Source: Tetraselmis striata (lineage: Eukaryota > Chlorophyta > Chlorodendrophyceae > Chlorodendrales > Chlorodendraceae). From it: a stretch of DNA of 64,000 nucleotides. The DNA lies in contig VCJN01000839.1 in NCBI GenBank assembly GCA_006384855.1, positions 62,001 through 126,000 of the forward strand, read 5' to 3'. The translations under genes were made by a program, and so were the position numbers. Below are positions 10,429-23,690 of this stretch, piece by piece (the stretch's first letter is position 1; each line of letters begins with the position of its first letter). Under the pieces are notes generated by a model. The model saw only the letters and a list, made by a program, of their open reading frames with translations, was not told where the DNA came from and made no database searches.

Positions 10429-13400
10429 AGCAGTCTCGACTCTAGCAATCGAGCAGAGTGTCAGCTTGCTCTATGCCGACTCGGACCCGAGCCTCAGCCT
10501 CCCGGGACACTACACCTTTCCCACCCCGCGACAACACGATGCCCCCGCGCCCAGTACCGGAAGACGCCACCCCAATCCGCGACGCCCTGGGCGGCGCGGC
10601 AACGGTATGTGTCGCGGAATTGGAAAAACGCCTGACGGCCCAAGCGGAAGCCTTGGAGAAGCGGCTGGCCGGGCAGTTCGAGTCTGCTACGGCTGCCTTG
10701 CTCGCTCGACTCCCCCCCCCCCCCCCCCCTTCCCCCAACTAGCCCGCCTCCTCCCGAAGGCACCCCGCCAGGCAACCCCGCGCGCGGGCGTGCATGCGTC
10801 CGAGGGTGGTGAGCAAGGAGCGCGAGAGCCCCTTCACGCCGAGCTTCACGCACCCGACAACGAGCTCGAGTACGTCGACTTTGCCCACTACGTCCGAGTC
10901 ACCCCCCCCGGTCTGGAGCGACCACCGCGCGACGTCGACCATGACCCTAAAACCCTGAACTCGCCTGTGGACCATGACCGACGACACCGCCCGCGGCCTC
11001 GCGGAGAAGCGGAGTCATGCAATAACGAGTACTTGCACCTAGGCTGCTATGCCTTCTTCAGTAGCTGTGCCAACGAGGCGATGCGCGACGATCTGGAATC
11101 GCTTTCGACCGAGTCTGCTACGGCGGAAAGCAAGGCTGTGGCCCTTGCCGAGCTCCGAGCCAGCTACCGCACCCACTTGGCGACGGAGGAGGCCACCCGT
11201 TCCCGGTTGGGCTACCTTCAGCTCGCCAAGAAAGGATTGACGGCTACGAAAGCGGACCGAGTCTTCGCCGATTCTTCCCACGCCAAGTTATGCACCCCAA
11301 GACGCATCGCCGTGTCCGGGCAACTCGACCAACTCCGCCGAGCGTTCGACGACAATACCCTCGAGATAAGCCTTTTCCGCACCGGGCAAGGCCCTTGCGG
11401 CGGCCGCGTTCGCCAAGGCCACCTCCGACAAGCCCACCCCCACCGAGTCCGCCGAGAGGCGCCAACAACGCGAGCAAGTCGCAGCAGCACGGAAGGCCGC
11501 AAAGACGGCCGCAGCACCCGACAAAGGCCAAGGTCATCAAATGATGGTGTTACCCGCCGCGCCGACTTTCTCATGTACGCCTACCTCTCTCTACATGCGA
11601 CCCGCGTGCGGAGAAGCTGCGCGATTGGGAGAGCATCGGCGCGAGCGGACAAGTCTTGAGCTGGATCCGCCGAGGCATCCGGATCCGCTTCAAGAACGAA
11701 CAACGCCCTCGCCCCTACAACCACGGTGTCTCTATGCGCGACGCCACTCAAGCACAACTCGACTTCATGGCTACGGAACTACCCCGCTTCGAGGCTTTTG
11801 GCGCGTGGGAGCGAGGACGCTGCGACAAGTCGGTATCCAGAATGTTTCTAGTCCCCAAGCCCGGCACCAGCAAGTGCCGCCTCATCACCGACCTACGGGA
11901 GCTCAACAAGTGGTGCAAGACCTTCAAGATGTCCTACGAGACGCTCAAGCATCTGCGGCACCTGGCGCGGGCAGACGACCGGTTCGTTTCGATGGCTCTT
12001 GCCGATGGTTACTACGCTCTCGGGATTCGGGAGGAGGACCGCGACTTGTTCACCGTGAACTACCTTGCGGGGGGGGGGGGGGGGGGGGGGGGGAGTTGTG
12101 GCGACTGGCGTGCCTACCGATGGGCTGGACCGGCTCATCGTACTACTTCTGCCAGTTGACAACAGCCTTAACGGACTACTTGCGGACGCTCCTGAAGCGG
12201 CGCGACCCATCGTCACCTCCCACGGCCCCATCCAAGCCTACTTGCCGTTTCTTGCGCAACACTTAATGGCGACGCGAGCGGCTTCTACCCTACATGGACG
12301 ACTCTCTTTTTCTCGCGGACTCCCGCAAAGCAGCGTTGGAGCTACGCGTCCGGTTGGACACCCTGCCGGACCGCATGGGCCTGCTGCGCAACCCAAACAA
12401 GGGAGTCTGGGAACCCACCCAAATCGGCCCTCACTTGGGGCTCATCGTCGACTTGCACCGCGGCGAGTTCCGCGCCCCCGAGGAGAAGCTCCTCGCGCCG
12501 GCCAAGACCGCCCGCTCTCTCTTGGGCCGCGCAGCCTCCGAAAAGCGCTCGCTCCCGGCCCGGCAGCTGGCATCTTTTGCGGGAAAGGCTCAATTCCTGT
12601 ACCTAGCAATTGCGCCGGCCCGCTTCTTCTTGCGGGAGCCGCCCTGCGTCCTCGCAACCCGGCAGGGAGGGCGGGGGCGGGCGCCTCAAGATGACGAACC
12701 CAGCTGCGCCGCTATATGGAATGGTGGACACATGTACATGCGCAGCACAACGGTCGCTCTATGTACAAGCTGGTGGAGGCCGCGTATCTTCACGCGGACT
12801 CCACCTCACATGGATGGGGGGTTTTCCTGAACAACAACATCGCGTACCAGGCGCGCGGCTTCTGGTACGAAGACGACCGCACGCATCACATCACATGGAA
12901 GAGCTTCGCGCGGTACGTGACGCGGTTAAATCGTTCTTGCCGCAGCTCCGAGGACGGCGCGTCTTACTGCACGAGGACAACTCGGCCGTGGTGGCAGCGC
13001 TGACCAACCTTACCTCTCGGTCGCCAGTCATGATGGAGAAGCTCCGCAGGCTATGGCACCTCCTGGACATCCACGACATCTCCATCATGCCCCGATACAT
13101 TCTGTCCTCGGCCAACGGTTGGGCGGACCGACTCAACAAGGAGCCGGAGGACGCCGATTGGCAGCTCAATCCGCAGATATTCGCGTACATGCAGCGCTTG
13201 TGGGGTCCCCACACCATCGACAGATTTTTGTCGATGGAAAAAGCGCACCTTCCATGTTACAAGTCCCGCTGGCACGACCCACGCTGCGAAGCGGTGGATT
13301 CTCTCCATTTGCTGGACGAATTGTGGCACAGGGAAGGCAATTATTGCAATCCCCCATGGACGTTGTTGGACGATTTGGCGGACAAAGTGCGACAGTCGGG

Positions 13401-13988
13401 CGCAGCCGCCACGGTCATCGCGCCGCATTGGCCAAGACGACGTTGGTACCAGCTGCTTCAAGAGCTTGCCACCGAGACGATCGTCTACCCGCCTACCCGC
13501 GACCTCTTCTTTCCTGGACGTCGGGGCACGCGCGCAAAGGTCGGACGACCCGGCTGGAGCGTTGTGGCCTTTCGGCTGCCACGCCGGGCTGGCTGCACCT
13601 CTGCGGTGGCTCGCTAGGCCGTGCAATCGTCGATGCAGTACGGTCGCGACACCTACTGCCGCCGTTTCTACGGCGCCAGCCCGCCGCCTAAGTTCTGAAT
13701 CGTCTTGCCTCTAGAGCCTTCCGCCATTTGGTCAGTTCCAGCCACTCTCACCGAGTGGTAGCGGGACGCCTACCTGGCGGCGGGCGCCCATATTACCATC
13801 GCACAGTTTGCGCAAGGGCGCGGCCTCCGCAACAAGATGCGTCGGGGGCGTCCTGTCCCGGGGGCGGGAAAAAAAAACTAGATGCGTCGGCATCCCCTTG
13901 CCGGCCATCCTCCCCGTCCGGCCCCTGGACTAAGCTACCTGTGCTAGCCTTTGGCTTTCTTCTCTGGCAAACACTGCCCCTTGGGTAA

Positions 13989-14153
13989 ATGGTCAGATGT
14001 AGTTATCTAGAGGTTTACAATACATTAGCGATGTTGTACTGCGCTTGACCCCCGCGCGGTGGACTGCCGGCCCGCACCAGCACCACGACCTGAGGGATCC
14101 ATCCTCGGGCACCGGCACTCTGCTTTGCTCTCGCCTCAACCGGCTAGCGCACC
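13989..14153 (+). repeat. Right terminal repeat of DIRS-like copy 2
   Basis: Direct repeat of 10278-10428 at an offset of about 3711 bp. Direct rather than inverted repeats would fit the split-direct-repeat layout of PAT/Kangaroo-type elements. Confidence 0.7.
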
Positions 14154-14806
14154 CACCCACCCTCAGCCATTTTTCTGCGCTAGGAGACACCCATACCAAG
14201 CCTGTGGTTCTTGACTTAGCCTTTGATGTAGTAAGCCAGCTGACATTCTTTGGCAAACAGTGCCCCCGTGCGTGAACCCCGATATTTGCACCCTGTTGTG
14301 GGACTACACCCTGTTTTGCAATCGTCTGCCACAGCTCGGGTTTGCACCCGCCTGTTTTGACCCTATTCTGCAAATAAAGTCAGAATTGTACCTCATACCA
14401 TGTTTTTGCTTCCATATAATATAATAGTCGCTATTGTTTCCATAATAATAAGGCTCATCAGCTGTTGGTGCTGCGCCACGCCAAGGCCAGGGCGCGCGCC
14501 GGGTGGGCATCAGCAGCAGATCGACGCGCGAAACAATCAGTCCGCCATCGCCGTACTGCCTACACGTGGGCGCCAGTCTCCTGCCTACCTGCCCCTCGAT
14601 TTCCCGCGAGCTGATCGGGCCTGCTCGGTAGTCGCGCGTGTGTGAAGGTAGGCGGCCTGCCCTTGATCGTTGGCAGCCGGCCACTGCCACCATCATGCAT
14701 GCCGGTACAGCATGTTGATAACTTTGTATCTCCATACAGTACATCTTTCCTGACTTATCCCTACCACCCCATCTGACGCGCTCCACAAGCTGAAGGCGCC
14801 GAGAGA
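14154..14806. other. Upstream region of the channel gene; no separate gene seen
   Basis: About 650 bp between the DIRS-like copy and the channel start codon. It has a short AT-rich stretch at 14395-14460 and no clear TATA box. It probably holds the promoter and 5' leader of the channel gene. Confidence 0.4.
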
Positions 14807-15972
14807 ATGGGTGCCAGTGCTCCGCCCGACCCGTCAGAGGCACCTCTGGCTCCCGAACTGGACGGCGCCACGGGCGAATGGCTAGGAGGGCAACAGGAAG
14901 CGATGCCCCTGAAGCAGGTGGAAGAGGGGCCGGAATGGGGCGACAACGAGGTCCCGTCGGTGGCAGAGCCGGAGCTTCAAGTTCAAGGTGCATATGTCCT
15001 GCATTGCGCTATTTGCCTGAGTACATTTCAGCTCCACTGCCGGCTACCCGTAGCATGACTTACCCCCCCCCCCCCCCCCCCTCCCCCCCCTCCCAAATCA
15101 GTACCGCCACAACCGCAAGATTCGCACACTGACCGCACTTGCTGTGCCGCAATTCGCAGTCGATCCGGTAGAATTCCAGGGGTATCACAGCGGGGGCGGC
15201 GAGACCACAGTGTCGACCGCGGCGGAGATGCGAGCGGCGATGGCTCAGGACAGGCTGGCGCGCTGGGGGCTCTTTGGCGATGGTGAGGAGCAGCAGGTGC
15301 GCTCCCTGACACTGAAAGTTGCAGCCCTGCTGGCGCGGAAACCGCCATCTTGCATGATGCGGCGCCAGCAAGGCTCTGCCCCCCCCTTTGTGGCGCCATG
15401 TAGTCCTTTCAGACGTAACACCCCACCACGCGGTAGATAGGCACAGAAAAATACTGAAATGCAACATGCTGTGCTGATATGCAATACACACGGCGTTACA
15501 TACTTCGTTGGCAACTGTGTCGTTTGTGTTGCAGGAGCAAGAGCACGGCAAAGGCGACACTGCTCTCAACAAAGCAGACCCTGGGAAGCTATGCACCCGG
15601 CGCCGCCTGGTCACCTGCCTTCTGCTGGCCTTCTCGCTGGCCTTTATTGTCGCGGGAGTGCTGCTTCAGGTCCTTCCGGTGGGTGGCTGCGCTCACTGTG
15701 ATGGTGGTGTTGTAGCTGTTGCTGGTGCTGGCTAGGAGAGGCGTCAGGGAGTGGGGTGGACAGTGACATTTGCATTTCCCGTTCCCACTGCCTTTGCCGT
15801 GTACGTCTGCGCCGCTGAGCAACACTGTGTTGTGGCCGGCTGCAGTCAAGCCCTGAGAAAACCTACGTCTTCCGCTGGTGCTACGTCATCGGCGCGATAG
15901 TGCCGTTCTATCTCATCTCTGACTGGATCGTCCGGAAGCTCATCAAGCATGTCGAGGTGCTTGCGGGCGCGC

Positions 15973-16016
<44 letters not shown>

Positions 16017-19000
16017 TTGGGCGCCCGCACGTTTGGGAGCACTACCATTCACTCGCCAGTGTGGCTGTGCCGCGTGGGTTTTGTATTGCCACACTTCATT
16101 AGCGTTTCCTACAGTCCGTTATTACGAGAAAACAACTGAAGCACTTCTCATTGTAGCTCTCGGGGGTTGTGAATGGTTTATGCATTAGAATGGCAAGACA
16201 CCTTCCGGCAGCTCACAAGCCTGCTAATTGCAACAGCACTTAGAACAGGATAGTACATTTGACACTATTGGTTGTGGGTAAACTACCTCCCTTGAAATTT
16301 CGTGGAGGTGTGTGCAGAGCACTGTGAATGCGTAATGTCAAGCGTGTTCCACTCGGAACCTCCCTCATTATTGAAGAACTATCCGATTTTGAATCTTTTG
16401 GGGCGAGCGTACAAGAGTGTGGCAGGGCGGGTAAGTGAGAGTAACCCGTAAGATTGCATTTTCTAATATGCGTGTTGTCACACAACTTCATAGGTACAAT
16501 ACTGCAGTCAAACGCAGTTGCTTTCAAACCTCTTGCCCCCTTCCTCCGCCTGCCCTCTGTTGTGTGCGTACGCGAGGTGCGTGCTGGTCTGCAGCGAGGT
16601 GACACTCAACCAGCGCCCTCATTTGATCTTCTGGCGCCCAGGTGATGGTCTTCCAGCAGAATCTGTCGCACTACGAGACCCTGGTTCCCTCATACCGGAA
16701 CGTGCTCACGCTGGCCCTCCTGCTCCTGTGGGAGCGCTGCTTGTTCGTTTGGCTGTGGTGTGATGGTGCCAACGTGTACCCATGTGAGAACAATGTCCAC
16801 CGGCAGGTGCGAATGCCAGTCCGCTGTGCTACGCAGTAGTCTATTGGCAGCAAATGCCCCACCATGCTGCTGCCTGTTCCCGCACCTCCGTATCAACGTG
16901 TCAATTGGCTGTACGCGCCGCGTTCCTCCTATCCGCTGGTACCTGCTCACACTCTTCTTCTGCCTGTGGCTGCAGGGATACAAGATTGTGACGGGGGCCA
17001 CCTTGACTGTTTTCGTGTTGTTCCTGATTTCCGCTGTTGCTGCCACGGCTACTAAGGCAGCCCCCCCCCCCCCCCCCCCCCCCCCCCCTTCAGTGCCAGC
17101 ACCCCTCAACTGTGCACACAATCATCACTTCTCGTTGCATAGATCGTCATCGCTGAGACGCATTGTCATGCTCTCAGGTTCTGTCGACCCACTTCCATAA
17201 AACCACACACTTTGCCAAGCTGCAAGTCATGCTGAACAAGGAGTTTCTACTTCAGGTACCTCGCCGCCTGCCTTCTCCAGTTGATTTGTTGCTTCGCTAT
17301 AGTCAATGCACCGCTGCTACTGTGTGTACTAATTTGGGATTTGGATGCCTTTGCCACCGGGTCGACCGTACCATTTTACTCTTCTCCCTTGAGTCAAGGC
17401 ACAGTTCCAAAGTGCTCATATAGTAACAGGTCGCGATCTACGAGCATGCCGGTCACAGCTTGCTCACAGCCCCCCCAAAGCCGGAATATCCGGCATCGGA
17501 TGCCATCCACTCGCATGGCGCACCAACACACAGCCGGCACGCCCTAACCTCATTCTATGGGTCTATGGGTACCTACTAGCGGCGGCGGGAGTACCGGTTT
17601 GCGCTCCCCGCACTTTCTGGTGGCGTGCTGATGGGTGGCGCTGACACGATGCTGGGCTATTACCCACCGCGCAACCACTCCCAACCTCGTATGTTGAGCA
17701 CTTTGTGCCTTAGCCCAGCTCCACTGGCTAGCTCACCAACAGCCTCAGAACTCAAAATTGTGCTTCAATGGACCTTCGATCCCCCCCCCCCCCCTCCCCC
17801 CTCAGATTAGGCTCCCTTCGCAAAATGTCACCCCAATTCGCCCTCTGGACTCTCCATCTTGAACAAAACAAAAGAAATAAGTATTTTCACCCTTTCTCGG
17901 AGGGGGGCGGCGGGGGGGGGGGGGGGGGGGGGGATCCTTTCACTTTTCACTCATTTGCAGTGATATCATGGCATATACAGTATGTTACACAGTACTTGAA
18001 AATAAGATGGGGGCATTATAGCTCCAAAAAGAATTGCGCAATCGAAACTTGGGCCCTAGACGCAATTATCGGGGTCATGAAGGCAGGATTTTGAGTTTCG
18101 ATGGAAATTGTAGGGCTGTAGTACGTAGTGCAGTATATATCACACGACGGGCTGGGACATCCTAAAAAACGTCGGTCCGGGACTTGTGAGCAAGCCGTGC
18201 TTGCTGCTCGTACTGCAATTGCCTTTTTATCAGGGCCCGTTGTTCATGCCCACTGCCGTTCATGGCGACGGGAAACCCTAAACCCTAAAATCTAACCCCC
18301 CCCCCCCCCCCCCCCCTTCGGCCACATACACACACATTCACACCCACCCACCCTCCAAAACACACACACCAACACACACACACCAACACACACACACACA
18401 CATACCCCCCCCCCCCCCCCACACACACACACACAGACACCCCCCCCCCCCCCCCAACACACACACACACACACAGACAACCCCCCCCAATTCACACCCC
18501 CAAATTTATTGCGCCGATTGAGACTCTGCATCATGCCGTTTGTTGTGAAATGGATGGTCATACGGTGCGGTTTTGGCTGACTCGCTGGCAAGGTCTGACC
18601 CTGCTTGACGAGGCTCCTTACATTGCTAATCACCAGCTCTCTGTGTGAATCATGTGCGCCATGCGCCTTCAGAAACTGTCAAAGCCACGGCGGCGGGAAA
18701 AGAACAGGCGCGCATTTCGGCCTCCTGGGGTCCCGAAACGAAGGCCACACACGCCTCACCTTGGCCGTCGAAGTGCTCCAAGTGTTTCTCAGGCCTCGAC
18801 AAGCTCGATGGCATCATTGACGGAATTGGGAACGGGACGTGCAGGACTTGTTGATGATAATTCGGCAAGGGATTATTATGATAAACCGCTGTTTAAGTTG
18901 TCATCCGCACCGGATGCGGAACTGAAACCGATTGGCGACGGCAAAGGCGACACAACAACCAATGTGTATGAGGAGTCAGTTGCTACAGATACAATGGACG

Positions 19001-21900
19001 ATGTGGCCGATCTGGCAGACCTGCAGCCGGGCTTTGATACTAATCTCAAGCTGGACGAGATTCCAACAGCTGCTCTGGGCTCTGCCGGGGACATAGAGGT
19101 GCTGCCAAGCTAGCTAGCCACATGAAGCTGTGCTGAGGACATGATGTTGCTGGTACTCTTATGTGGACTCCCGTAAGCGGTTTGCGCAATTCTCCCGCAG
19201 GACGACGCTGCACTGGATGGCCGCGACATTGAGCGACTGCGCGCCGTTGTGGTAGTGACGACATTCTCGCAGCTCCTGGAGCAGCACGACTACAGCAGTC
19301 CGGAGGAGCTGGCCCAGCAAGCGGCAGATGTCCGGGCATTCGGCAAGGCGCTGTTCAGCAACCTGCGCGGCGCAGACAAGTCCAGGTGAGATAACCCCAC
19401 GATCCCTCATCTGCAACACCCAGACAGCCATCTGCTGATACGTGATTAAAGCATGGAGTGAAGCATTTGGCAATCCAATGAGGCCATGTAGGCTGCCGCA
19501 TGTATTCCATGCTAATCTGCAGAATTCCAAGTGAATAGTTGTCCTGGCTACATATCTCAAGGGAGGGGTCAGATATGGCTGTGTCATTTTCTCGTGAGTG
19601 ATTATTTTGATTGGCACTGTTATTCATTATGAGGTGGACTAGGGAGTATCTGATAAGTGGGATTGCGAGGCGCGTATCGAACCGGCTCACCCCAGTTTGG
19701 TGACGAGGGCCCTACGGCCACATTACCTTGTCACACAGTGTGCTGCTGCAGTGGAGGGTTCATGTGCCCCGAGCTGCTTCCGTCTGCCCCACCAATGCCT
19801 GAGCCGGTCTCGTCCCCCGCCCCTGCCCGTTCTCCGCGCTACTTGAACAGAAAGTACATCACCATCAGCGACTTTCAGCTCCTGTTCAAAGATGACAAGA
19901 AAGGGCGGGCCAGCGCCCTGTCATCCTTTAACCTCTTTGCTACGGACCCAGATGCTCATGTGACCAAGGCACAGGTGTGGACAACACGGTGCCTGTGTAC
20001 TGCTCCCCGGCAGGGATCGCGATGCTTGTGCTATGCCTTGGTCCATTTCAGGCGGGGTCAAATACATGTCTCCCACCAACATGCAGGTTGTCGATTCAGT
20101 GCTGGAAATCTTCAAGGAGCGTTCGAACCTGGCCATGTCTCTTACCAACACCCAGAGCATGATGGGAAGCCTAGAGAGGGCGCTGCTTTGTGAGCACCCT
20201 CCCCATCAAATCAATCTACATCCGTTGACAAACCTCAACCTCTCAGCGTCCGCCTGGCCATGCCAATAACTGTCTACCCACTAAGCGCTCCTTCCTCTTG
20301 CGAAACTGACCAAAGCTATGATGTGGCCCACCATGAACGCAGTGGCGCTTCACTTTCTGTGTGTACCAGTGTACCTCAGCATATGGCAAGCAGCAATCCC
20401 CCCCCCCCCCCCCCCCCCCGCCCGCAATCGCGAAACATGAGAAGGGACGGATCTTTCTGTGTGTATTCCGGCGCCCACTGATCCCAGAGCCACACCACAA
20501 CCCAAGCGGCTGACTGCTGAGACCATGCTGTGTAGGGGTGCCGACGCACTTCAGGCCTTCTCCACCTTTGCCGCCACCCTCGTGGGTCTGTCCTTCGTGT
20601 TCGGCAACACCTTCAAGAACACGTGCGCTTGGCTTTTGTCTGTTTGGATAGGGCGGAGGCCTGTGTGAGTGAGGGAGAGGTGCGCTGGTGGTGGGGAGGG
20701 GGGGTAATGCTCACTGTGAGTGAGACAATTGCATGATGCGCTGCTGCCGCAGGTTTGAGGCAGTAATGTTTCTGTTTGTGCAGCACCCGTACGATGTTGG
20801 TGACACGTGAGTGCTCCCGTAACGCGTCTAGCACTGCCGTTTATGTGTGTCGGTTGTGCCGCACCCTCTGCCTGTCCATTGACAACACTCTGTCATTGCC
20901 CTGTCACTAATTCATGCTGACCTGCCGCCTAGGATCCGGATCGATGGCACCGTGTACGATGTGCTCAAGATCGGCTTGCTCAGTACCTACCTTGTGGCGG
21001 AGGACGGTCACCATCTGACAGTACTGAATGCATCCATCCTGGGGAAGGTGATTGGTGGCCTGGAGATTGTCGAAGGACTCGGGGGGGGGGGGGGGGGGGG
21101 GGGTCGTTAGCAAAAGTGTGAACAATGGCCAGCGCAATGCATTAACAATGTATGGATGCAATGTATCGCTTATTGCGGCAGGCGATTTTCAACCTTTCGC
21201 GCACGCCTTCCCACCTTGAGTTTGTCAGCATTCCTGTGAGGCTTCCCTCTTCCCTCATCCTGCGTGTCTGCTTTTGAGACACACATTGCTTGGCACTAAT
21301 GAGTGTATCGCTCATCACGGGATGGTGTATGTTCTCCGCCATTTTGTCTGTGGATGCCTTGCGCCCGATTGCTGTCTATGTGCATAGCACTGAGGCTAAT
21401 CCGTTGTTGCCATGTGGCAATTCTTTTCAGATTGACGTTGGCGTGGCATTTGAACTACATTCCATGTTGCTGACCCGGCTGAGGGCGCACGTGGACGCTA
21501 ACAAGGCAGACTTGGACTCCGGCACTCTTGATTGTGTCTTCACACGGATGGAGAGTAACATGAAAGTTAACTTATTTGTGCTTTGGAAGTACCTTATGGC
21601 ACGTGAGTCCCCTTGCGCCCCCTGCTTGCTTCTTTACAATTGGTGCCCATCAACTCAAGCGCCGGCTGCCTCTGTACTGTAGCTTGCGATTGGGCCAGGA
21701 AGCGTGCAGTGCGCAATGGCATGATGCGAGTTGTCCATGAAGTGCTCATGGAGTTCAAGCAACAAGGCGCCGTGTATACTTCCACCCACAAGCTGGAGGG
21801 CGCCCGGGGAGCAATAGATTTCGCAAGTTCTTCTGCCGGAGGAGCTCCGCCATCCCTTATTCATGGGCACATCGGGGGCGCCTCTCACCAAATATTTTAA
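14807..21900 (+). CDS. MscS-like (MSL) mechanosensitive ion channel, about 20 exons
   Basis: Encodes a channel that opens under membrane tension. Exons I can place with matching phases: 14807-14987, 15160-15296, 15535-15669, 15846-15956, 16642-16757, about 16837-16987, 17178-17255, 18673-19098, 19201-19385, 19752-19974, 20087-20189, 20343-about 20397, about 20536/20555-20622, 20753-20806, 20933-21047, 21182-21235, 21431-21602 and 21683-21900. A further exon near 17430-17578 is possible. The N-terminal part is acidic and soluble. Helices follow (LVTCLLLAFSLAFIVAGVLL; RWCYVIGAIVPFYLISDW; VLTLALLLLWERCLFVWLW; WYLLTLFFCLWL), then the VLSTHFHKTTHFAKLQ segment typical of plant MSL proteins. A linker with an EF-hand-like region (KYITISDFQLLFKDDKKG) comes next, then the MscS pore/beta core FVFGNTFKNTFEAVMFLFVQ, HPYDVGDTIRIDG and LLSTYL. 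The exons around 16837, 17430 and 20343-20555 are uncertain, and a C tract at 20398-20419 obscures one donor site. Probably a plasma-membrane type. Confidence 0.88.
15974..16012. repeat. (GT)n microsatellite in a channel-gene intron
   Basis: About 19 uninterrupted GT dinucleotides starting just after the donor site of the exon ending at 15956. Confidence 0.95.
17061..17088. repeat. Poly-C tract, 28 bases
   Basis: Uninterrupted C run within the intron following the exon ending at 16987. Similar intronic tracts of this gene lie at 15063-15081 (C), 17781-17794 (C), 17912-17933 (G) and 21081-21103 (G). Confidence 0.95.
18273..18490. repeat. Interstitial telomere-like repeats followed by poly-C and (CA)n
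   Basis: 18273-18290 reads aaaccctaaaccctaaaa, two units of the plant/algal telomere repeat (CCCTAAA/CCCTAAAA). It is followed by a C tract (18296-18316), then CA-rich microsatellite interrupted by C tracts at 18405-18420 and 18440-18455. It lies in the large intron before the exon at 18673. Confidence 0.8.
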
Positions 21901-22754
21901 CGAGGGTGTGGCATCGTGTTTCTAGTACTGCAGCGAGCTCTGCGCTAGCTCGACGCTCGGGGGATCTTCGGCGTGCTTGATATGTGCTTTAACTCCTGCA
22001 AGTATTAGACTGGCAGAGAAAGTCGCATAGAGCGGTCCTTTAGGTCCAGGTGCCGTGCAGCCCCAGGCTTCAACATATAGACATCATGACGCTGCACTGC
22101 AAAGCCTTGTCGCCATGCTTTGTCGCTGAGACGTGCGGATGCCGCATTGCTACATATCATTGTACGCGGCGCACGGATACCAAACTGTCCATGACCATTC
22201 CGTGCAACTGCCACAAGTTTCATATATGTGTACAGTCAGCATGCAACACCTCAATTATTCATATTTCTAAGCTTTCGCTGCGCCAATGAGTGCGTGTTTT
22301 GGATGGCAATAAACATGTTGTGGCAAGTAACAACTACTTTAATACTGGGATAGGTTTCCACGTCGTGGGGATCTCCCTAGCCGTCACCATTTCGCGGGCT
22401 TTTGGCTTCGCCCCATTGGCGACATGACATATTTGAAACACGTGCTGCAAAGTCGACCATATACCATATACCCGCCATGTAAGCAGCATTCTATTGGTTT
22501 CGGAGTTTTTTCGCACGAGGGGGCCATTTATTATAAAATAAACCGCGCGTGCTCAATTGATTGCCCATGGTAGTGCGGGCGATGTATTATTAAGCATGAT
22601 GCCCACAGCATGGTATCCCAGGCACCCATATCTCTCTAGCACCCAGTGCTACAGTTGCTGCGCATTTGATATCTTAGATAGCGCAAGGAGAGAACACTCG
22701 TGATCGATGCCCTTTTAAATGAATTTTTTCGAAGTACACCGTGGCGCTCACAGC
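21901..22754. other. Intergenic region with no recognisable gene
   Basis: 3' flank of the channel gene and target region of the copia-like element. An aataaa occurs at about 22304, and I see no TGTAA shortly after the stop codon. Open frames are short and uninformative. Confidence 0.5.
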
Positions 22755-22759
22755 CTGGT

Positions 22760-22953
22760 TGTTATAGTACAGTAGTACTAGCGCAGCGATAGCAGTATCC
22801 TGGGCGCCCGCCAGGCGCGCGCGCCGCTACATGGCGGCGCGGGCGCTGCAGGCGCCACACACTTCCTTTAACCTCACCGCATCCTCCTGCCCCTCCCACT
22901 CGGCTGCCCCTCGTCAGGGGCCTACGCCCGTGCCCTGCACCAGGGCTATAAAA
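22760..22953 (+). repeat. 5' LTR of the copia-like element
   Basis: 194 bp, starts tgttatag. It contains a GC-rich palindromic core (gcgccgctacatggcggcgc) and ends at a TATA-like ctataaaa. Confidence 0.8.
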
Positions 22954-23364
22954 GGTTATGGTGCCCTCCTAGCCTCACAGCGTCGCTTCCCGCTGTGTGC
23001 TCCGTCTCGATGCGCCGCGCCCGCCTGCACGGCGCGCTCCCCTGGCCATGTCGCCCGGTTTTTCCGTGAGCGTTTGTATGTCCGACAGCCCGCCCCCGCC
23101 GCCGCCAGGCGCCGGCGGATCCTCTTACCAGTGGCCCGCACTCGGCCAATCCTTTGGCCCCCTATCCCCTGCCTCCTGGGGACAAGTCAGCTTTGCAGCG
23201 GCGCAGCACGCCGTGCAGATCCAGCAAGCTGCCTCAGCCGAACTGAAGTCTCAGCTGCTCGCGCTGATGCGAGACATCGCGCACGATGCTGCCACGGCCG
23301 CCGCCCGCGCGGTTCTGCAGGCACATGACGTGCCCCGGCTCTCTCTCCAGTACCAAACGGCGCA

Positions 23365-23690
23365 GCCGGAGCCCTTGCCTCCGCCGCCTGCCGTCCCCGC
23401 GCAGCCGGAGCCCTTGCCTCCGCCGCCTGCCGTCCTCGCGCAGCCGGAGCTTGTGCCTCCGCCGCCTGCCGTCCTCGCGCAGCCGGAGCCCGTACTTGCC
23501 GCCGCCACCTCAGCGCCCGCCGCTATCCGGCACGCCGCCATCTGCGCAGCCGGAGCCCGTGCCTCTGCCGCCTGCCGTCCCCGTGCAGCCGGAGCCCGTG
23601 CCTCCGCCGCCTGCCGCCCCCGCGCAGCCGGAGCTCGTGCCTCCGCCGCCTGCCGCCCCCGCGCATCCGGAGCCCGTATCTGCCGCCACC
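23365..23690 (+). repeat. 42-bp coding minisatellite inside the copia-like element
   Basis: Repeats of the type cagccggagcccgtgcctcc followed by gccgcctgccgtc give units like AQPEPLPPPPAV in one frame. At least seven units are visible, with small variations. Confidence 0.85.

Larger units (their letters stand above)
10278..14153 (+). mobile_element. Broken DIRS-like element, copy 2, with terminal direct repeats
   Basis: Parts in order: a left terminal repeat (10278-10428); a gag-like frame region (about 10458-11650) with a coiled-coil-like stretch (LEKRLTAQAEALEKRLAGQF); a reverse transcriptase region (about 11656-12300, with KCRLITDLRELNKW); and an RNase H/connection region to 13617 (with LRGRRVLLHEDNSAVVAAL). 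About 370 bp without clear coding follows, then a right terminal repeat (13989-14153). RT with the DNSAVVAAL-type RNase H is characteristic of DIRS elements. The tyrosine recombinase block seen in copy 1 is absent here. The copy is broken (a few breaks) and of intermediate age judging from its diverged terminal repeats. Confidence 0.8.

Noticed and set aside
10400-11659. 419-codon open frame as a host protein
   Set aside because: It lies inside the DIRS-like element and overlaps its gag-like region in other frames.
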